From NCBI GenBank assembly GCA_029256005.1, contig JAQSYS010000023.1, positions 1 to 12,483 of the forward strand: DNA of 12,483 nucleotides, read 5' to 3'. Under the pieces are notes generated by a model, which saw only the letters and a list, made by a program, of their open reading frames with translations, was not told the DNA's origin and searched no databases. Origin of the DNA: Sedimentibacter sp. Lineage in GTDB: Bacteria > Bacillota > Clostridia > Tissierellales > Sedimentibacteraceae. Position 1 is the stretch's first letter, and the number at the start of each line of letters is the position of its first letter. Below, piece after piece: positions 7,782 to 12,483 of this stretch. Both the position numbers and the translations under genes were made by a program.

Positions 7782-7809
7782 TTTACTAATTGAATTTTAA
7801 TGTTATAAT
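7782..7809 (+). promoter_or_regulatory. Promoter of the yicC-remA-gmk-rpoZ operon
   Basis: TGTTATAAT at 7801-7809 is a perfect extended -10, identical to the one before the ABC operon. TTTACT at 7782-7787 is a partial -35 with a 16-base spacer. The leader would be about 100 bases and contains two direct TAAAATTAA repeats (7837-7845 and 7852-7860) and an AT-only palindrome TTTATTAATAAA (7890-7901). No known riboswitch is recognised. Confidence 0.55.
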
Positions 7810-7916
7810 AAGAATAATATATTGACATACTGAAACTAAAATTAAGTAAGTTAAAATTAATGTGATATAGTAAATTAAATATAAAACAGTTTATTAATAA
7901 ATTATTGGAGTGTATA

Positions 7917-8804
7917 ATGGCAAAAATATTAAGTATGACCGGTTACGGCAAGGGCGAATATAATGACGGAAAAAGAGTAATAACGGCAGAAATAAAGACA
8001 ATCAATAACAGATATTGTGATATAAATATCAAAACACCAAGACATTTGCGCTTTTTCGAAGATAATATCAGAAAAATCTTGAAAAACGGCGTTCAAAGGG
8101 GTAGAATAGATGTATATATCAATATTGATTATTTAAGTGAATCTGATACAGTAATTGTTCCTAATTTATGTTTGGCAAAACAATATAAGACTGCCATTGA
8201 TGAAGTAAAAAAAGAATTGGAGATTAGCAGCAATGTTTCGCTTGACACTATAATTAAGTTTCAGGATGTACTTGTTTCTAAGGAAGATACTGAAGACGAA
8301 GAAGAGCTTCGTATATGTGTTGAAGCTGCTATGAATAATGCAGTTGAAAACCTCATTAAAATGAGAGCCTTAGAAGGTGAACAGCTTGTAGTTGATATTA
8401 GGTCAAGCATGGATAAGATTCAAGAGTTAATGGATGAAATAGAAAAGAATTCAGAAACAATAGTTTCTGACTACAAAGTAAAATTTGAAACAAGAATCAA
8501 AGAACTTCTTGGAAGCATTCATGAATTGGATGAAAGTAGATTGTATAATGAAATAGTTATATACGCTGACAAAAGCGATATTAATGAAGAAATAGTAAGA
8601 TTTAAATCACACATGTCCCAACTTAGTTCAGTTTTAGGAGAAGGCGGACCTGTTGGAAGAAAATTAGATTTTATTATTCAGGAATCTAATAGAGAAATAA
8701 ATACTATTGGTTCTAAAATAGGAAAACTTGAAATTATTCAAATAGTTATTGAAGTAAAGAATTTACTTGAGAAAATAAGAGAACAAATTCAAAACATAGA
8801 ATAG
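7917..8804 (+). CDS. yicC: YicC/YloC family endoribonuclease
   Basis: 295 residues from the ATG at 7917, chosen because GGAG sits 6 bases upstream and MAKILSMTGYG matches the family N-terminus; the frame extends back to a TTG at 7905, which overlaps that site. Family landmarks are SMTGYG at 6-11, the TINNRYCD segment at 28-35, EEIVRFKSH at 224-232, and the highly conserved C-terminal block PVGRKLDFIIQESNRE at 245-260 followed by INTIGSK (261-267). Length matches YloC/YicC (about 290). YicC proteins are cytoplasmic endoribonucleases; the E. coli member is linked to decay of the small RNA RyhB. The substrates in Firmicutes are not settled. It is the first gene of the operon, 10 bases before remA. 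Confidence 0.93.
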   Translation: MAKILSMTGYGKGEYNDGKRVITAEIKTINNRYCDINIKTPRHLRFFEDNIRKILKNGVQRGRIDVYINIDYLSESDTVIVPNLCLAKQYKTAIDEVKKELEISSNVSLDTIIKFQDVLVSKEDTEDEEELRICVEAAMNNAVENLIKMRALEGEQLVVDIRSSMDKIQELMDEIEKNSETIVSDYKVKFETRIKELLGSIHELDESRLYNEIVIYADKSDINEEIVRFKSHMSQLSSVLGEGGPVGRKLDFIIQESNREINTIGSKIGKLEIIQIVIEVKNLLEKIREQIQNIE

Positions 8805-8814
8805 GAGAAACAAA

Positions 8815-9072
8815 ATGGCAAACAATACTATAAACATAGGTTTTGGAAATATAGCTTTATCTAACAGAATTATAGCAATTGTAAGTCCTGAATCAGCACC
8901 TATCAAACGTGTAATACAAGAAACAAGAGAAAAGGGAAAGCTTATTGATGCAACATACGGAAGAAAGACAAGAGCAGTAATTATAACAGACTGCGAATAT
9001 GTAATATTATCAGCAATACAGCCTGATACTATGGCACAAAGATTTGACAACAACAACCATAACATAAAATAA
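8815..9072 (+). CDS. remA: Extracellular matrix regulator RemA (DUF370)
   Basis: 85 residues, full length for the family. RemA in Bacillus subtilis is a ring-forming DNA-binding protein that activates matrix (eps, tapA) and osmoprotection genes by binding arrays of direct repeats. The family core is intact: INIGFGN, IVSPESAPIKR and LIDATYGRKTRAVI. Of the arginines important for DNA binding in B. subtilis, R18 and R50 align here, while position 51 is lysine rather than arginine, a conservative change. The ribosome binding site is AGGAG with about 7 bases before the ATG. B. subtilis-type matrix genes are not visible in this window, so the targets here are unknown. The neighbour order yicC-remA-gmk is the standard Firmicutes arrangement. 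Confidence 0.95.
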   Translation: MANNTINIGFGNIALSNRIIAIVSPESAPIKRVIQETREKGKLIDATYGRKTRAVIITDCEYVILSAIQPDTMAQRFDNNNHNIK

Positions 9073-9084
9073 TGAGGTGCATGT

Positions 9085-9690
9085 ATGGACAACGGATTAT
9101 TGGTGGTAATTTCAGGTCCTTCTGGCGCAGGCAAGGGTACCTTATGCAAGCGGCTTAAAAGTGAGATGAAGGATTTAAAGGTTTCAGTATCTGCTACCAC
9201 TAGAAAACCAAGAGAAGGTGAAGTGGAGGGCGAGAGTTATTTTTTTATAAATGAAGATGAATTTATAAAAAAAATAAACAATGATGAATTCCTTGAATAT
9301 GCTTGTGTTTATGGAAATTACTACGGAACTCCGAAAAAAGAAGTGTTTAAACAGCTTGAAGATGGAAATGATATTATACTGGAAATAGATATACAAGGCG
9401 CATTGCAGGTTAAAAAGAATTATCCGATAGGAGTATTTATTTTTATTCTTCCTCCTTCACTTAACGAACTACAAAACAGAATAGAGGGTAGAGGAACTGA
9501 TACAAAAGAAGTTATTCTGAAAAGAATGCAATGTGCATATGATGAATTGGACTATGCTTTTGAATATGATTACGTAGTACTAAATGATCAAGTAGAAACT
9601 GCAGTTCAAAAAATTCAATGTATAATAAATGCAGAAAAAAATAGAGCTATCAGGAAAAAAGCAATTATAAACAAAATCAGAGAGGTATAA
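9085..9690 (+). CDS. gmk: Guanylate kinase
   Basis: 201 residues. It catalyses ATP + GMP to ADP + GDP in the cytoplasm, on the route to GTP and, indirectly, (p)ppGpp pools. The P-loop is GPSGAGKGT at 11-19. The GMP-binding region has SATTRKPREGE at 36-46, SYFF around 51-54 and GNYYGTP at 77-83. DIQGA at 102-106 and RGTD at 136-139 in the lid are also conserved. The start has GAGGTG upstream; an ATG four bases earlier (9081) is out of frame. It follows remA by 12 bases and precedes rpoZ by one base. It looks complete and functional. Confidence 0.97.
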   Translation: MDNGLLVVISGPSGAGKGTLCKRLKSEMKDLKVSVSATTRKPREGEVEGESYFFINEDEFIKKINNDEFLEYACVYGNYYGTPKKEVFKQLEDGNDIILEIDIQGALQVKKNYPIGVFIFILPPSLNELQNRIEGRGTDTKEVILKRMQCAYDELDYAFEYDYVVLNDQVETAVQKIQCIINAEKNRAIRKKAIINKIREV

Positions 9691-9691
9691 T

Positions 9692-9982
9692 ATGAAGAAA
9701 ATATCAATTGATGAATTAATACAAATGGTCGACAGCAGATATTCACTAGTAACAATAATTTCAAGAAGAGCCAGACAAATTATTGACGGTTCGGATATTT
9801 TGATAAGAACTCCAACAATAAAGCCTGTGGCAATTGCGATTGAAGAATTTTACGAAGGCAAGTATCAACCGATATATGATTATGATCAATACAAAAAAAA
9901 TCTTGAGGAATCTGTAGTAAGTGATGAACTACAAGCTGATTCGGAAGATACAGTACATACGGAAGATCAATCTAACGAATAA
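9692..9982 (+). CDS. rpoZ: DNA-directed RNA polymerase omega subunit
   Basis: 96 residues. Omega helps fold and hold the beta-prime subunit in RNA polymerase. The conserved core is RYSLVTIISRRARQI at 16-30, followed by KPVAIAIEEFYEGK at 44-57. The C-terminal tail from about residue 71 is acidic and low in complexity (many E, D and S), as is common in this family. The ATG lies one base after the gmk stop with GAGGT inside the end of gmk, which implies coupled translation. In most Firmicutes coaBC follows; here priA does. Confidence 0.95.
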   Translation: MKKISIDELIQMVDSRYSLVTIISRRARQIIDGSDILIRTPTIKPVAIAIEEFYEGKYQPIYDYDQYKKNLEESVVSDELQADSEDTVHTEDQSNE

Positions 9983-9985
9983 TTT

Positions 9986-10009
9986 ATAATCAGTCTAGCG
10001 ACTGATTAT
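9986..10009 (+). other. Perfect hairpin in the rpoZ-priA junction
   Basis: ATAATCAGTC (9986-9995) and GACTGATTAT (10000-10009) form a perfect 10-bp stem closing a 4-base TAGC loop. It starts 3 bases after the rpoZ stop and ends 9 bases before the priA ribosome binding site. What follows is TTTAATTTAGG, not a continuous U run, and only three of the ten pairs are G-C. A weak attenuator/terminator or an RNA processing site is possible. It lies where coaBC is expected in related genomes. Confidence 0.5.
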
Positions 10010-10026
10010 TTAATTTAGGAGCATCT

Positions 10027-12444
10027 ATGTATAACTATTTTGTACAGGTAATATTAAACAATAATTCTAAGAGTACTGACCAGACTTTTTCATATGGTGT
10101 TCCAAGGGAATTTGAAGATAGAATTCAACCAGGGAAAAGAGTGAAGGTTAACTTTGGAAGAAACAAGCACATGATTGATGCACTTGTTGTATCTGTGGAA
10201 ACCTCATGCAATTTGCAAGAAAGCAAAATCAAACCAATTTTGGAAATACTTGACGACATGCCAGTTGTCAGCGAAGGGATGATTAAACTTGCTTTTTGGA
10301 TGAGGGAGAGATATATTTGCAAGTATTCTGATGTCATAAGGCTTATGATTCCATCTATGATAAAGTATGAGCACAATATCAAAATCAAAGCTATTGTATC
10401 TGAATTTGCTGAAGTTAACTTAAATGAAAAAGAATATGAACTTTATAACATACTAAAAGAAGGACAGATAGAACTTATAAAATTAAAGAAATTATATAGT
10501 AACTCAGATATTTTCTCAATTCTCGATAGTTTAAAGGAAAAAGAGTTAATAGAAATAACTAGCAAGGAAGGCATAAAAGGCAAAAGTGCATATGAGAAAT
10601 ATGTTTCCTTGAATAGTGACAAAGCATCAGAAGAATATGTCATTAACAATACTGAAAAACAACTTAAGGTAATTAATTACTTAAAGGAATTCAAAAAAAC
10701 AAGCATAAAGCAATTGTCTGAAACTTTAAATGTATCCACTGCAATTATAAATAATTTAATAAAAAAAGAAATTTTAAATGAAGAATTCATTCTTTATAAT
10801 GAGGAAGAACAATCTTGTACAGAGAAAGGCTTTTGCTTAAATGAAGAGCAAAAGCAAGCAAAGGATACAATAATTTCGTCTGAAAATAAAGTATTTCTTC
10901 TTCATGGGGTGACAGGCAGCGGCAAGACTGAAGTATACATGGACATTATTGAGCATTACATAAAAGATAATAAACAATCAATAATGCTTGTTCCGGAGAT
11001 TTCTCTTACAGCTCAGACTATAGACAGATTTCAAAAAAGATTTGGAAATAAAATTGCCCTATTTCATTCTAGGCTTTCAAAAAAGGAAAAATTCATACAA
11101 TGGACCAAGGTGTACAACCATGAAGTCGATGTAGTAATAGGAGCACGTTCTGCTATATTTGCTCCAATCAAAAATTTAGGTGTAATAGTAATTGATGAAG
11201 AGCATGAAGACACCTATATTTCATCAACTTCTCCCAAGTATGACACTTCTGAGGTTGCCATAAAAATGGCTCACATATTAAATGGAAAGGTAATTCTTGG
11301 CTCTGCAACTCCTTCTATAAATACCTACTATATGGCATTGAAGGGCCAAATTGAAAAAATCGAATTAAAAAAACGTGTCAATAACCGGATGCCTGATGTA
11401 AAAATAATAAACATGAGCAATGAACTTGACAAAGGTAATAATACGATCATAAGTGAGGAATTATACGAAAGCATAAAGACATCGCTCAGTAAAAATGAGC
11501 AAGTTATATTGTTTTTGAATAAAAGAGGATATTCAGGATTTGTTTCCTGCAAGAAATGCGGACATGTGGCGCGCTGTGAACGCTGTGATGTTTCAATGAC
11601 TTATCATATTAAGGGAAATATGTTGAAATGCCACTATTGTGGAAGAACAACAAAAATGTATGTTAATTGTCCTAAATGCGGAAGTGATAAAATTGAACAG
11701 TTCAGTGCAGGGACACAACATGTTGAAAGACTTGTTAAACAACTGTTTTCTAAGGCTAAAATTGAGAGAATGGATTTTGACTCCATGACAGACAAGGATT
11801 CATATGAAAATATTTATAATGAATTCAAGAATGGTAAAATAGATATTTTGATAGGTACACAAATGCTGGCAAAGGGATTTGATTTTCCTGAAGTTACAAC
11901 TGTAGGAGTTTTGTCTGCTGATGCAATATTGAATCTACCGTTTTTTAATTCAAGCGAAAAAACATTCCAACTGATAACACAAGTTAGTGGCAGAGCTGGA
12001 AGGGGCAGTAAAAAAGGAAATGTGTTTGTGCAGACCTTTGAGCCTGAAAACTTCATTATTAATGCTGCTAAACAAAACAATTATGAAGTTTTTGTAAATG
12101 AAGAATTAAAACTTAGAAAAGAATTTGCATTTCCGCCATTTATTAATATAATAAATATATGCCTAATATCAAGAAATGAAGAGCTTGTCAATAAGACTGC
12201 AAATGAAAAATATGATGAATTAAAAAATTTAGTTAAAGACATGGTTAAGGAAAGAAGTTTATTATTGTACCGACCAATACCTCATTCTATTTACAAAATA
12301 AATGACGAATATAGAATTAACTTGTTTATAAAGGTTTCTAACCACGCATTGCATGAACTTAAAAAAATTCTAAGAAGCGTATACATGGATAAAGATATTG
12401 AAAATATAAGAGTAAGTATTAATATTAATACAGATACAATTTAG
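10027..12444 (+). CDS. priA: Primosomal replication restart helicase PriA
   Basis: 805 residues, the usual Firmicutes length. PriA recognises stalled forks and D-loops, remodels them with 3'-5' helicase activity and starts reloading of the replicative helicase. The N-terminal 3'-DNA-binding domain covers about 1-105 (QTFSYGVP, GKRVKVNFGR). A winged-helix region follows. The helicase core has Walker A GVTGSGKT at 294-301, ARSAIFAP at 373-380, DEEH at 390-393, GSATPS at 425-430, GTQMLAKGFDFP at 610-621 and QVSGRAGRG at 652-660. Eight zinc-ligand cysteines are all present (508, 511, 517, 520, 535, 538, 548, 551). One oddity: the segment after DEEH reads PKYDTSEVA, where I expect an arginine (x-R-D/E-V-A). 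The start has AGGAG 7 bases upstream. It precedes def by 8 bases and is probably co-transcribed with rpoZ and upstream genes. Confidence 0.97.
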   Translation: MYNYFVQVILNNNSKSTDQTFSYGVPREFEDRIQPGKRVKVNFGRNKHMIDALVVSVETSCNLQESKIKPILEILDDMPVVSEGMIKLAFWMRERYICKYSDVIRLMIPSMIKYEHNIKIKAIVSEFAEVNLNEKEYELYNILKEGQIELIKLKKLYSNSDIFSILDSLKEKELIEITSKEGIKGKSAYEKYVSLNSDKASEEYVINNTEKQLKVINYLKEFKKTSIKQLSETLNVSTAIINNLIKKEILNEEFILYNEEEQSCTEKGFCLNEEQKQAKDTIISSENKVFLLHGVTGSGKTEVYMDIIEHYIKDNKQSIMLVPEISLTAQTIDRFQKRFGNKIALFHSRLSKKEKFIQWTKVYNHEVDVVIGARSAIFAPIKNLGVIVIDEEHEDTYISSTSPKYDTSEVAIKMAHILNGKVILGSATPSINTYYMALKGQIEKIELKKRVNNRMPDVKIINMSNELDKGNNTIISEELYESIKTSLSKNEQVILFLNKRGYSGFVSCKKCGHVARCERCDVSMTYHIKGNMLKCHYCGRTTKMYVNCPKCGSDKIEQFSAGTQHVERLVKQLFSKAKIERMDFDSMTDKDSYENIYNEFKNGKIDILIGTQMLAKGFDFPEVTTVGVLSADAILNLPFFNSSEKTFQLITQVSGRAGRGSKKGNVFVQTFEPENFIINAAKQNNYEVFVNEELKLRKEFAFPPFINIINICLISRNEELVNKTANEKYDELKNLVKDMVKERSLLLYRPIPHSIYKINDEYRINLFIKVSNHALHELKKILRSVYMDKDIENIRVSININTDTI

Positions 12445-12452
12445 GAGGATTT

Positions 12453-12483
12453 ATGGCTTTAAGAAATTTAAGATATGAAGGCG
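12453..12483 (+). CDS. def: Peptide deformylase, first ten codons
   Basis: An ATG at 12453 with a strong AGGAGG (12443-12448), which overlaps the priA stop, starts a frame reading MALRNLRYEG before the window ends. This matches the usual clostridial Def N-terminus (MALRNI followed by a basic residue and G), and def follows priA in Firmicutes. Def removes the formyl group from new proteins. The metal-binding motifs lie outside the window, so the call rests on ten residues plus gene order. Confidence 0.75.
   Translation, partial: MALRNLRYEG

Noticed and set aside
7822..7827. A perfect TTGACA upstream of yicC.
   Set aside because: No acceptable -10 lies 16-18 bases downstream; the extended -10 at 7801-7809 is better supported.
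7905..7916. TTG start for yicC adding four residues.
   Set aside because: The TTG overlaps the GGAG ribosome binding site, and the family N-terminus begins at the later ATG.

Overview
The window reads as low-GC Gram-positive chromosome, most likely a member of Clostridia or a related Firmicutes class. The evidence is strong AT bias, AGGAGG-type ribosome binding sites, extended -10 promoters, and a gene order yicC-remA-gmk-rpoZ-priA-def that is the Firmicutes yloC-remA-gmk-rpoZ-(coaBC)-priA-def-fmt cluster. I cannot name the species. Most of the window is core housekeeping DNA; the less usual part is the left half.

Left edge (1-1904, minus strand): a two-gene operon. It encodes an MGDG-synthase/UgtP-like lipid glycosyltransferase, followed after 2 bases by a polytopic flippase-like (LPG synthase TM, UPF0104) protein that runs off the window. 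Together they look like a glycolipid-making and membrane-handling pair. A 327-base divergent intergenic region (1905-2231) follows, with candidate promoters for both sides and a repeated TTTTTACATT element.

Centre-left (2232-5877, plus strand): a three-gene unit with an ABC ATPase, a large polytopic ABC permease/exporter subunit, and an unusual protein that joins a membrane-anchored PH-like region to a RimJ/RimL-type GNAT acetyltransferase. Transport substrate and acetyl acceptor are unknown. The unit converges on the next gene, with a hairpin at the junction.

Centre (5953-7707, minus strand): rqcH, the NFACT-family ribosome quality control factor, with its diagnostic DR and EIM motifs intact. 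It has its own promoter and diverges from the yicC cluster.

Right (7917-12483, plus strand): yicC (endoribonuclease family), remA (DNA-binding matrix regulator), gmk (guanylate kinase), rpoZ (RNA polymerase omega), priA (replication restart helicase) and the first ten codons of def (peptide deformylase). Spacing is tight and nearly every gene has a good ribosome binding site, so this is probably one operon. coaBC, which normally lies between rpoZ and priA, is missing; a perfect 10-bp hairpin occupies that junction. I found no RNA genes, insertion sequences, CRISPR arrays or phage genes, and no clearly new multi-gene system. The strongest leads are the membrane PH-like/GNAT fusion with its ABC partners, the missing coaBC, and the repeated element in the divergent promoter region.
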